This document shows positions 16,646 to 25,800 of a stretch of DNA of 29,968 bases, piece after piece. The DNA is taken from assembly GCA_030706265.1 (NCBI GenBank), contig JAUZOX010000002.1:1-29968 (forward strand), given 5' to 3'. The notes under the pieces were generated by a model. That model made no database searches and had not been told where the DNA came from. It saw only the letters and a list, made by a program, of their open reading frames with translations. Origin of the DNA: Bacteroidota bacterium (lineage in GTDB: Bacteria; Bacteroidota; Bacteroidia; Bacteroidales; Cfx3-03). The position numbers were made by a program, and so were the translations under genes. Position 1 is the first letter of the stretch; each line of letters opens with the position of its first letter.

Positions 16646-16972
16646 TTATTCAAATTCCATGATAAAGAATGATTTGGGGATTTTCTGCCCCACATTAACA
16701 TGTATTTCCTTGATTACGCCATCCAGGGGAGCCTTAATATCGTTTAGCATCTTCATAGATTCAAGTAATATCAAGGTATCGCCTGCATTAACTTTATCAC
16801 CCACTTTCACTTTGATTTCCTGAATAGTTCCGGGAATAAAAGCAATAACTTTTTTAGGATCAAGCGGTGTATAGAACTTACGTTCCATGAATTTGCGGGT
16901 AAGTTTAGTCTTATAGATGACATCATCTATCGCCAAAGATTGAAGTGATTCATTATCGTTTTGTTCTGACAT
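16646..16972 (-). CDS. Biotin carboxyl carrier protein of an acyl-CoA carboxylase
   Basis: This 108-residue protein is a biotinyl domain that carries carboxybiotin between a biotin carboxylase and a carboxyltransferase. The acceptor lysine is Lys74 in ESMKM, a common variant of EAMKM. Around it is the usual beta barrel: GTIQEIKVKVGDKVNAGDTLILLES before it, read as two stretches GTIQEIKVKVGDKV and AGDTLILLES, and IKAPLDGVIKEIHVNVG after it. A roughly 35-residue polar N-terminus precedes the domain and lacks the long Pro/Ala linker seen in decarboxylase subunits. It lies 14 bp downstream of the carboxyltransferase gene and is followed by a terminator. The substrate is set by its partners, most likely propionyl-CoA. 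Confidence 0.9.
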   Translation of the reverse strand: MSEQNDNESLQSLAIDDVIYKTKLTRKFMERKFYTPLDPKKVIAFIPGTIQEIKVKVGDKVNAGDTLILLESMKMLNDIKAPLDGVIKEIHVNVGQKIPKSFFIMEFE

Positions 16973-16986
16973 AATGTCTTTATTTT

Positions 16987-18534
16987 TTAGAATGGAGGAA
17001 TACCGTGTTTCTTTGAAGGTCCTGTTTCGTCCTTCTGATAAGAAATCTCGATTGCGTGGATCAGCAAGTTACGAGTTTCTTGAGGTTCGATCACTGCATC
17101 GATATAGCCATAAGCAGCAGCGACATACGGATTAGCGAATTTATCTTTATATTCCTTGATTTTGACTTTTCGCATTTCATCAGGATTTTCAGCATTCTTG
17201 ATTTCGTTGCGGAAAATAATGTTTGCTGCACCTTCAGGGCCCATTACGGCAATTTCTGCTGTAGGCCATGCAAAAACAAAGTCTGCATGCAGGTGATGGG
17301 AACACATTGCGATATATCCGCCACCATATGCTTTCCGGGTGATCACGGTCAGTTTAGGAACGGTAGCTTCTGAATAGGCATATAAAATTTTGGCTCCATG
17401 GCGGATAACACCGGCATGTTCCTGATCAACTCCAGGTAGATAGCCCGGAAGGTCGACAATTGTAACCAGCGGAATATTGAAGGCATCACAAAATCTGATA
17501 AAACGAGCGGCCTTGTCTGAAGAGTCACAGTCGAGAACCCCGGCTAAGACCAATGGTTGATTGGCGATAAATCCAACTGTCTGTCCGGCTAAACGGGCAT
17601 ATCCAACAACAATATTTTGTGCAAATAATTCATGTACTTCAAAAAACTCCGAATCGTCTACAATAGAACGGATCACATCTCTTACATCATAAGGTTGACG
17701 TGGATTTGAAGGAAATATTTCATCTATATTGTACTGGCGTGTACGGGGTGGTTTTTTGGGAAATGGTTCAGCTTTCTTTGTGTTGTTCCAAGGAATATAG
17801 CTACAAAGTTTCTTGATTTGTTCGAAGCAATCGTTTTCACTCTCAGCAAAAAAATGGGCATTCCCGGTAGTCTCAGCATGTACGCGAGCTCCTCCAAGAT
17901 CTTCCATCGAAATTTCTTCTCCAAGTACCGACTTGATAACTTCAGGTCCGGTAATAAACATCTTTGAGATTTTATCAACCACAAACACGAAGTCTGTAAG
18001 AGCAGGAGAATAAACAGCACCACCGGCACAGGGGCCCAGAATTACTGAAATCTGAGGAATGATACCGGAAGCCTGGGTATTGCGATAGAAAATTTCACCA
18101 TATCCGGCGAGTGAATTGACCCCTTCCTGAATACGTGCACCACCCGAATCATTGATACCAATGATGGGTACTTTTAATTTCATGGCTAAATCCATGATCT
18201 TAGTGATTTTCTTTGCATGCATCCAACCCAGTGAGCCTCCTGCAACAGTAAAATCCTGTGCATAGATGCATATTGGATAACCGTTTATCGTACCAGTACC
18301 AGTAATAACTCCATCGCCTGGCAGATATTTGTCACCCATGTCGAAATCTCTTCCTGCATGTTCAACAAACAAATCATATTCATTAAATGATTTAGGATCA
18401 CAAAGCGCAACTACACGCTCACGGGCCGTCATTTTGCCCGTTGCTTTTTGCTTTAAAATAGCTTTTTCACCGCCCCCTTGCAACGCTTCTCGCATTCTTC
18501 GCTTGAGGTCAGATGTTTTTTGTTTTAATGACAT
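16987..18534 (-). CDS. pccB: Acyl-CoA carboxylase carboxyltransferase subunit (propionyl-CoA carboxylase beta type)
   Basis: This subunit transfers CO2 from carboxybiotin to an acyl-CoA, or the reverse in decarboxylases. The 515-residue protein is the full-length two-lobed crotonase-fold type. The N-terminal lobe has KMTARERVVALCD, AQDFTVAGGSLGWMHAKKI and INDSGGARIQEGV, and the oxyanion-forming GPCAGGAVYSPAL. The C-terminal lobe has VDLPGYLPGVDQEH, RKAYGGGYIAMCS and MGPEGAANIIF. The C-terminus KKHGIPPF is typical of the propionyl/methylmalonyl-CoA group. The only partner gene nearby is the biotin carrier; no biotin carboxylase and no membrane sodium-pump subunit are present, so carboxylase versus methylmalonyl-CoA decarboxylase cannot be settled here. 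Confidence 0.9.
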   Translation of the reverse strand: MSLKQKTSDLKRRMREALQGGGEKAILKQKATGKMTARERVVALCDPKSFNEYDLFVEHAGRDFDMGDKYLPGDGVITGTGTINGYPICIYAQDFTVAGGSLGWMHAKKITKIMDLAMKLKVPIIGINDSGGARIQEGVNSLAGYGEIFYRNTQASGIIPQISVILGPCAGGAVYSPALTDFVFVVDKISKMFITGPEVIKSVLGEEISMEDLGGARVHAETTGNAHFFAESENDCFEQIKKLCSYIPWNNTKKAEPFPKKPPRTRQYNIDEIFPSNPRQPYDVRDVIRSIVDDSEFFEVHELFAQNIVVGYARLAGQTVGFIANQPLVLAGVLDCDSSDKAARFIRFCDAFNIPLVTIVDLPGYLPGVDQEHAGVIRHGAKILYAYSEATVPKLTVITRKAYGGGYIAMCSHHLHADFVFAWPTAEIAVMGPEGAANIIFRNEIKNAENPDEMRKVKIKEYKDKFANPYVAAAYGYIDAVIEPQETRNLLIHAIEISYQKDETGPSKKHGIPPF

Positions 18535-18591
18535 ATTGTTTTAGTTTTGGTCTGCCTGATTTAAATTTTCAAAAAAAACTGTACCAGCGAG

Positions 18592-18599
18592 CAAAATTA
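18592..18599 (-). promoter_or_regulatory. Candidate -7 element for the carboxylase operon
   Basis: TAATTTTG on the minus strand matches TAnnTTTG, 58 bases upstream of the carboxyltransferase start. No convincing -33 element was found. Confidence 0.35.
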
Positions 18600-18761
18600 A
18601 ACTATTTTTATTAAAAATTTATCACACTGTTTGGCTGGCTAAAATGCAGTAATATAATATATTAACTAATATGTGATTTTTAGGCCTGATTTTTGTTATG
18701 GGGATTATTTCCTCATAATATTGGTATAATTTAAGTATCGGCACCCATACGCTTTAAGATT

Positions 18762-19115
18762 ATGAATATTGAACTTTTCCGTGAGCATTGTTTAAAAAAG
18801 AAAGCATCCACTGAGTGCTTCCCTTTCGATCAGGATACACTGGTTTTTAAAGTTGCAGATAAAATGTTTGCATTAATCAATCTTTCCGAACCCGATAACG
18901 CAAATCTAAAATGTGACCCCGAGACCGCGATTTATTTAAGGGAACACTATGATTGTGTTAAACCAGGTTATCATATGAATAAAAAACATTGGAACACTGT
19001 TTATTTTGATAGCACAATTGACGATGCACTTATTTTAAAGTGGATCGATGATTCATATGACTTGATTGTAAATTCGCTCTCAAGAAAAGTCAGACAAGAG
19101 TTGAACTTAATATAG
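18762..19115 (+). CDS. MmcQ/YjbR family protein
   Basis: This 117-residue protein belongs to the MmcQ/YjbR family, small cytoplasmic proteins with a CyaY-like fold often described as DNA-binding, though their role is poorly defined. Family text is visible along the length: FREHCLKKKASTECFPF (about 5-21), the VFKVADKMFALINL strand pair, the DPETAIYLREHYDCVKPGYHMNKKHW block, which I give as CDPETAIYLREHY then PGYHMNKKHWNTV, and WIDDSYDLIVNSLSRKVR at the end. It is a single-gene unit, divergent from the carboxylase operon (227 bp) and convergent with the small membrane protein gene (21 bp). Confidence 0.88.
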   Translation: MNIELFREHCLKKKASTECFPFDQDTLVFKVADKMFALINLSEPDNANLKCDPETAIYLREHYDCVKPGYHMNKKHWNTVYFDSTIDDALILKWIDDSYDLIVNSLSRKVRQELNLI

Positions 19116-19136
19116 TGAGTGTGGTCATGTTGAAAA

Positions 19137-19385
19137 TTACTTATGTCTTTTTTTGATTGACTGATAGAGAATATCTGCAAGCAGAAAGCCAATCAAGGCT
19201 CCCCAAATAATTGTAAATGATAAACTGGATGAAATTGGTGAAGAGCCACTGAGTGTGTCAGCATTCAAATAATAAATAACTCCGGCAATACCGCCCAATA
19301 GCAATCCAATTAGGTTGATCGGGTTAAGCAGTTCCTTAATCTTTAATCGGATACCAAATCTTGATTTTTTTTTATCGGTTTCCAT
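19137..19385 (-). CDS. Small two-helix membrane protein (DUF6132-like)
   Basis: This 82-residue protein has a basic N-terminus, a first membrane helix at about 24-41 (glycine-rich, NLIGLLLGGIAGVIYYL), a short Ser-rich loop and a second helix at about 54-74 with a basic tail. The loop and second helix (SPISSSLSFTIIWGALIGFLLAD) resemble the layout of DUF6132-type proteins common in Bacteroidota, but without their cysteines, so that match is tentative. It lies 70 bp downstream of mutS2 on the same strand and may be cotranscribed. Function unknown. Confidence 0.65.
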   Translation of the reverse strand: METDKKKSRFGIRLKIKELLNPINLIGLLLGGIAGVIYYLNADTLSGSSPISSSLSFTIIWGALIGFLLADILYQSIKKRHK

Positions 19386-19455
19386 GGTTCTGACTTAATT
19401 GCATTGAGCATGCTTTATTGTCATAATAAACCAACTATTGCCAATATCATGCCAA

Positions 19456-21912
19456 TTAGCGAAATGACACGATTGTAATACCGGAACCACCCATATCCAG
19501 TGCCGCATCCCGGTATCTTTTAACTTCCGGAACTGATGAAAGGTATGCTCTTATGACATCCCGCAAAATTCCATTCCCTTTGCCATGAAGAATGCTGACT
19601 TCAGAGACTGAAAGCAATATGGCATCGTCGATATAATGCCTTACTTCTTCCAAGGCTTCTTCGGCACGTTTACCCCGCAAATCAAGCTGAAGCTTAAAGG
19701 TCGCCATTTTGTCATTAATCTCATTCATGATGCCTTTAAACCGTCCCGATTGTTTTATTCCTTTTCCTTTTTTGACATCCACCTTTGAAGCCTTTTCGAG
19801 TTTATTTAAATCGGTCTTCATTTTCATTTGTCCAAAGACTACTTCTGCTTTGTTCCCTGCGATTTGAGTTATCTGACCGATTGATAATTGTCCCGATATT
19901 CTGACATTATCACCCGGCTTTAGTTGTCTTCCGGTTATCTTTGGTTGTGGCCTATCTTCTTTTGTAACTTCCCGTTTTGTTTCTTTGTCGAGCTGTTTTA
20001 TAGTCTGAATGAAATCTTCTGTTTTCTTGTTTTCTAAATCAACTTTAAAAGTTTCTATTTTTTCTCTGATAAGTTTTGTCTTTTCCTTGTGGGCTTGTTC
20101 TTCCCTGATCTCTCTAATGGCATTTTCTATTAATTTGTTTGCGTTTAATACGATTTCCTTTGCCTGGTTCCTGGCATTTTCAATAATACCGTTGGTTGAA
20201 TCTTCAAGTGTTTGTAAACGGGTTCTGTACTTTTCCGTTATTTCAGTAATCAGATCATCTGCTGATTCAAGTTCATGCTTTTTCTGAATCAGTTCTTTCC
20301 TTTCTTCTTCTAATGCCTGAAGTTGGGTGTCGAAATCTATCTGTGTAGTCCCTGTTTTTTGAATTGCTTCTGCAAGAATTGATTCCGGAAATCCTATTTT
20401 ACGGGCAATTTCAAAAGCAAACGAACTTCCCGGTTTCCCAATTTGAAGTTGATATAATGGTTGAATATTCTGCGTGTCAAATTGCATAGCACCGTTAATC
20501 ATTCCCGGGAGTTTTCCACCTAACATTTTTAGGTTGGCATAATGCGTGGTAACGAGCCCAAATGCTTCAAATTTGTTAACACTTTCCAGAATCGCCTCTG
20601 CGATTGCGCCGCCAAGTTGGGGCTCAGTACCTGAACCGAATTCATCAATCATAAAGAGCATATCCCGGTTGGCATGTTCAAGTAAATATTTGAGGTTCAT
20701 CAAGTGTGAACTATATGTACTAAGATCATTGTCCAACGATTGTTCGTCCCCTATATCAATGAAAAGATCTTTAAATATACCTGCAATGGAAGATTCATGT
20801 ACGGGAATCAGCAATCCGCACTGGAGCATATATTGTAATAGTCCTACTGTTTTGAGGCAGACAGATTTTCCTCCGGCATTGGGTCCTGAAATGATGAGGA
20901 TCCGGTTTTGCTGGTTAAGTGAAATTGAAAGCGGCACAACATTTTTATGTTGAGCTCTGTGCAGTAACAGGAGTAATGGGTGATAAGCCTTGCGCCAGTC
21001 AAAGGTTGGCTCTTTTTGTAATTCCGGCATCACGCCGCCTATTTCAAGTGCAAATAGCGATTTGGCTCTTATAAAATCGATATCACCCAAATAGTGATAA
21101 GCATTTTCCAAATCATCTATCCAGGGCCTTATCTGGTCAGTGATAGTTGTTAAAATATGAATTATTTCACGCTTCTCCGCTAATTCAAGCTCACGTAGTT
21201 CATTACCAAGATCCACGATCTCGGCAGGTTCGATAAACACCGTTTGTCCGGTTGCCGATTCATCGTGAACGTACCCTTTTATTTTACGCTTGTTGACTGC
21301 ATGTACAGGTATGACCAGATGTCCGTCGCGGATGGTCACTTCAGCATCGTCCCTGGTCAAACTTTCAGCTTTTACCTTTTGTAAAATCTGAGAAATTCTT
21401 TTACTGATGAAAGTTTTTTTTGTGGAAAGTCCCCGGCGTATAGTATTCAACTGTTCTGAAGCCGAGTCCTTTATTTCGCCATTCTCATCAATAATTTTAT
21501 TTGCAGCTGTGATGATTTCAAGGGGAATAAAGACATCTCTGCTCAACTCTGTGAGCAAGGGGTATTGATCCGAATCTTTGTTCTTAAAGTACTGCTGACA
21601 TTCATGAATCGTTTTTAATGAAATGAGCAATTCGAATAAACGATTTGTGAAAATGAAAGTCCCGGGGGTCTTAATCCGTTCAAGTTCATCGGTTACATCA
21701 ATATAATCCTGGGAAGGGAAGGGACGCCCGGAAATAAGCACTCTTCTGAATTCATCTGCCAATTGTAAACTGCGACGGAGCTTTTGAAAGTCAAAAGTAA
21801 ATGACATTTCTTTCGCAATCCGGATACCCAAAGGTCCCAGGCATTTCTCTTCCACCAGCTGACGAATACGGGTGAAATTTATTTTTTCTTCAAAATTGGA
21901 TGGGTAAAACAC
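19456..21912 (-). CDS. mutS2: MutS2 ATPase/endonuclease with Smr domain
   Basis: MutS2 is a MutS paralogue implicated in suppressing homologous recombination and, in other bacteria, in rescuing collided ribosomes. The 818-residue protein shows the MutS core without the mismatch-recognition domain. Walker A GPNAGGKS is at 343-350, DEQSLDNDLSTYSSHL follows, and Walker B MIDEFGSGTEP has the acidic pair D423-E424. A long charged coiled coil (about 515-650) and a KOW-like basic segment precede the C-terminal Smr nuclease domain (743-818), which retains LDLRG and HGKGNG. All expected catalytic motifs are intact. It starts near a -7 box at 21927-21934. Confidence 0.96.
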   Translation of the reverse strand: MFYPSNFEEKINFTRIRQLVEEKCLGPLGIRIAKEMSFTFDFQKLRRSLQLADEFRRVLISGRPFPSQDYIDVTDELERIKTPGTFIFTNRLFELLISLKTIHECQQYFKNKDSDQYPLLTELSRDVFIPLEIITAANKIIDENGEIKDSASEQLNTIRRGLSTKKTFISKRISQILQKVKAESLTRDDAEVTIRDGHLVIPVHAVNKRKIKGYVHDESATGQTVFIEPAEIVDLGNELRELELAEKREIIHILTTITDQIRPWIDDLENAYHYLGDIDFIRAKSLFALEIGGVMPELQKEPTFDWRKAYHPLLLLLHRAQHKNVVPLSISLNQQNRILIISGPNAGGKSVCLKTVGLLQYMLQCGLLIPVHESSIAGIFKDLFIDIGDEQSLDNDLSTYSSHLMNLKYLLEHANRDMLFMIDEFGSGTEPQLGGAIAEAILESVNKFEAFGLVTTHYANLKMLGGKLPGMINGAMQFDTQNIQPLYQLQIGKPGSSFAFEIARKIGFPESILAEAIQKTGTTQIDFDTQLQALEEERKELIQKKHELESADDLITEITEKYRTRLQTLEDSTNGIIENARNQAKEIVLNANKLIENAIREIREEQAHKEKTKLIREKIETFKVDLENKKTEDFIQTIKQLDKETKREVTKEDRPQPKITGRQLKPGDNVRISGQLSIGQITQIAGNKAEVVFGQMKMKTDLNKLEKASKVDVKKGKGIKQSGRFKGIMNEINDKMATFKLQLDLRGKRAEEALEEVRHYIDDAILLSVSEVSILHGKGNGILRDVIRAYLSSVPEVKRYRDAALDMGGSGITIVSFR

Positions 21913-21926
21913 AGTTTAATTTTTTG

Positions 21927-21934
21927 CAAAGTTA
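21927..21934 (-). promoter_or_regulatory. Candidate -7 element for mutS2
   Basis: TAACTTTG on the minus strand matches TAnnTTTG and sits 14 bases upstream of the mutS2 ATG, implying a very short leader. No -33 element is clear. Confidence 0.4.
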
Positions 21935-22800
21935 TAAATAAAAAAACGGCCTTTATCAGGTATGAGATAATGACTTCTATTCATGAATTTTCAAATTTTG
22001 TTGATATTGTTATAGGTGAAGGACACATCCGAAATGTTCTTTCATGGCGCTTTGATGAACAAAAGATATTTTCCGGGAATAATATGTGTTATCTGAATAC
22101 AAGCGCTTAAGGGGAAGCGATATATTTAGCTTGAATCAGATGGATGATTGTTCAATGCGGTAATCGGTATTAAATAAATTAGATAAGCACTGAATTACTT
22201 TCATATATCATTAACTTGTGTTAATCCGGTCGTATGGACCACCTCCTGATTCAAACATGCACATTGGACGAATAGATTAGGCAAATCGGGATAAATTTCC
22301 GCTGTAAATCCTATTGCTGTTACCCTTATTAATGGATTCTTAAAAAAAATTAAAAAATGTAAATCAGTCGATTTCAGGAAGACTATTACCCTTTTATTCT
22401 CCTATAATTCTGGTTAATCAGGTATTTTCAGGGTAAATTCAGGGTGTTTTCTCCCCGGTATATCCCATCCACAAGAACCATACAGATACCAAACTGCAAC
22501 GGAATACCGGGGAAGAAAACAACTTGAATTTACCCTGATGTAAAGGAGGTGACTACCTGTAAAGGGGAATAAAAGACCTGATATAGGGGGATATTCTATT
22601 GCTTTTTTTGCCAAATTAACAGTTAATTTGCAAATCATTTTTACGAATGAAGCGCCTTGAATTTCGTGTTCGGCTTCAATAATGTCTTTGGTGGCGGTCT
22701 TGAATTTTATTCGGTATGGGTATGAGTCAGATTATTATGTAAGTTTGAATAATAAAAGATAAAAGTATCCCGGTTAATATAGAAACATACAATACAAAGG
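21935..22800. other. Gene-poor stretch between mutS2 and the CHAT gene
   Basis: About 870 bases without a convincing gene. The only plus-strand ORF near the left end (21970-22110, 46 codons) has no recognisable motif. A 74-codon minus-strand ORF (22414-22638) runs through an inverted repeat and looks accidental. The notable content is the inverted repeat at 22429-22537, with a weaker outer pair ATCAGGT/ACCTGAT (22418-22424 and 22576-22582). The stretch could hold a decayed gene, a small RNA or a degenerate mobile element. Confidence 0.6.
22429..22537. repeat. Long imperfect inverted repeat (34-bp arms, 42-bp loop)
   Basis: The left arm 22429-22461 (starting CAGGGTAAATTCAGGG, ending CCCCGGTAT) is the reverse complement of the right arm 22504-22537 with two mismatches and one single-base gap. 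It lies in non-coding DNA 264 bp beyond the CHAT stop codon. It would form a strong hairpin in RNA on either strand. No T-run follows, so it does not look like a simple terminator. Possible origins are a MITE-like element, a dispersed intergenic repeat or a structured RNA. Confidence 0.75.
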
Positions 22801-25800
22801 CTATTTATTTTTTCTTCTCAGAATGTAAATCGATGACAGTACCAGGATCAGGGCAGCGAACGACAATATATAGTTCATTTTTTTGTTCCGGCTGATTTCA
22901 AGAGGAGAATTGTCGCCAATGTTGACATATCCGGCCCAATAATATGGGAAAGCGGTTAACTGGTCACTTTGTTTTAGATAGTCTAATTTTGCCAGGCGGA
23001 GCGCTTCATCTTTTGCACAGCCTTCGGAGAGATGTTTGTAGAAAAGTTCCATTAATTCTGCACTTGAATAGTCTTCTACCGACCACAGGGTCATCACTAC
23101 TGAAGGAACACCGGCATAAAAGAAACCACGTGCGATGCTGATGATTCCTTCGCCTAGTTGCAGTTTTCCGTTGCCGGTGTTGCATGCGCTGAGAATTGCA
23201 AGTTCGGCATTCAGATTCATATTGAATAATTCATACGTGTTCAGCAGCCCATCTTCCTTATTATCTATTCCAGGGGTAAAGGCCAGCTTCGAATACATGG
23301 GATTTTCATTATCAATTATTGTATGCGCCGAAAGATGCAATATGTTGTAGTTGGGAGCCTTTGCCTTAAATAACGCTTCAGATGCCATCAGGCCTTTTAT
23401 TACTTCTCCCTTATAAATCTTTGATGCTCTATTTACCTCTTCGAGAGCACCCGGAATCGGGAAAAGGGTCATTACCGAATCTTTATTCCCATAGACCAGG
23501 TTCTTGTATTTGTAATTTTTATCGTATGTCGGAGCAAAGGCACCCAGGTCAATGGCTTGTCGTTCGTGTTTTTCTTTTCGTCCAAAGGTAATAGTGGCAG
23601 AGGCGGAATAATTAACAGCATGTTCCTTGATCAGGTAAGGTAATGATTTGTAATCCAGCCCGTTCATTTTTGGTGTGCTCGTGAGTAAGACATCAAAGGG
23701 GATGTAAAGCAATTCACCATCTGGAACGATTATCAGATCCTTTCCGGCAATCTCATTCTGAAATGGCTCAAGTAATATGCGATATAGGTTACGGGCTGCA
23801 TTTACAAAGAGAGCATAATTCGTTCCGGTAATTTTGGATGGATCCACTTTTGTAAGCTGATCGCGCAAAATATTGATCTGATTTCTGATTCCGGTCGTCA
23901 TCCTGGTTCTTAAGATACGTTGATTTTTTTGGGTAATTACAAATGCAAACAAGGCCGTGTCACTCATATAATATTCCAAAAATGCCTGTTTCCTTGAAAG
24001 CCTGGAAGCCACATCGTCAATGCTTATCACGTTTTTATCATATTTCAAGCTATAGTAGGAAGGATATTTTTTTTCGATAAGATGAACAAGACTGTCGTGT
24101 TTTTGATTTAACTGAAAAAGTTTGTTATCAAAAAATTCAAGTTTGTTTTTGTCAGGAAATTTGGATTGTTTCTGATCAAAAATAAACTTTTGATAATCTG
24201 CAATATCAATATTCAATGTCCGCTCGTAATTCTGTAGCGGTGCAGGTATCTTTCCTATTTGGCGGGCCTCTATTTCACGAAGATAGCTCAACATGACGGC
24301 CGATCTGCTCTTCTCGGAGAAGCGAAAAGCATCTTTAATATATTGGGGATTCTTCTCCGTCCTATTGAGTTCTGAAGCCACTTCCATCAGAACCAGTGAT
24401 ATCTTCTGCGATCTTTCACGAATGGCATATTTTGACTCATCTGATACATAAATATCTCTGATATTGTCAAGCATGGTCAGCGCTTGTTCGCCCGATGACA
24501 TGGCGGCCTTGAGCAAGTCAATTCTTCGGTGATCTCTTCGATACCAGTTCATTAATGTAATCGCCTTGTTCTGTAAAATATCAAAATAGACAAATGATGG
24601 ATAGGCGTTTTTTACAACAGGGGTATATAAGATATTCGATAAGGAAAATTTTTCATCGATTGAGATCAAAGCTTTTTGGTAATAAGCTAAAGCTTTTTGG
24701 TAATCTCGATTGTTGCTGGTATAGTAGGTTCCTAAAAAGTTATATACCAGGGCGACGTTTTGATTTCTGTTTCCGAAGTATTTCGTGAAAATATTTAATG
24801 CGTTATTCAAATACTCTAATCCGTTCTTTTTGTGATTGTTTAAAAAATCTCCGAATTTGTAAGATGAAAAGGCAACCTCCTGATCCTGCCCCGGAATTTG
24901 TTTTGCTTTTGCAATAGACGACAAATAGTATTTACGGGCTTCAGAAAATTTCCCCATTTTATCATAAATGCCTGCAATGTTTCGATCTATTTTAATAGCA
25001 AGAGGAGTTTGAGAATCATTTTTCCTGGCTGTGAACAAAGATTTAAGCGCTTCTTTATTATTGCCCTGGTTCTCATAAATATATCCAAGGTTTACATAAA
25101 TCGTATTGATTGTAGGATGCTCGTTGGGGTAATAATCTTTCAAAATTCTTAATGCTTGTATATAATAAGTCAAAGCTTTTCCAAAGTCTTTTTGATCGGT
25201 TACAATATTTCCTTTATTGAGATATAAGATTCCTAATCCTTTTTTTTGAAGTGGATCGTTTTTTAAGATTGCTTCAGCTTGGTTATAAAATTCAAATGCC
25301 TTTTGCGGCTTTCCTATCTGATAAAACAACACTCCCAGATTTAGGTAAACCTGTGTGATAGCGGCACTCTTTGTGCCATAAAGATGTTTACTTATATCGA
25401 TTGAGTGATTAAAATAAAGCAATGCATTGTCATAGTCACCTTTCGCAGCATAAGCAATCGCTACGTTTTGGTCAAACATGGCATTATCGGTACCATACTT
25501 GTTGGCTTTATCTGCAATTGCCAAGGCTCTTTTATAATTATCAAGCGCCAGGTTTAGTATATGCTTATAGAAATAAGAGTTGCCTAATCCATTGTATTCC
25601 AATGCGAGCGAAATATGATCCTTGCCATGTACCCGGGTTTTGAAAAATATGGCTGAATTAAAGGCCTTTCGCGCCTCTTCGAGTCTGCCCATTTCGAGGT
25701 TACACAATCCTATTTTATGATATATGTCACCGAGTTTTATAAGGTCTTTTAATTTTTCTGCACTTTTTTTTGCCTCAAGATAGTATTGTTGAGCAATGTC

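Noticed and set aside
21970..22110. 46-codon plus-strand ORF downstream of the mutS2 promoter
   Set aside because: No family resemblance, no evident leader signal; length is compatible with chance.
22543..22552. AAGGAGGTGA, a perfect anti-Shine-Dalgarno complement
   Set aside because: No ATG or ORF follows on the plus strand, so it cannot be serving a gene; likely chance within the repeat flank.
22414..22638. 74-codon minus-strand ORF in the gene desert
   Set aside because: It spans the inverted repeat, has no recognisable motif and no neighbour support.
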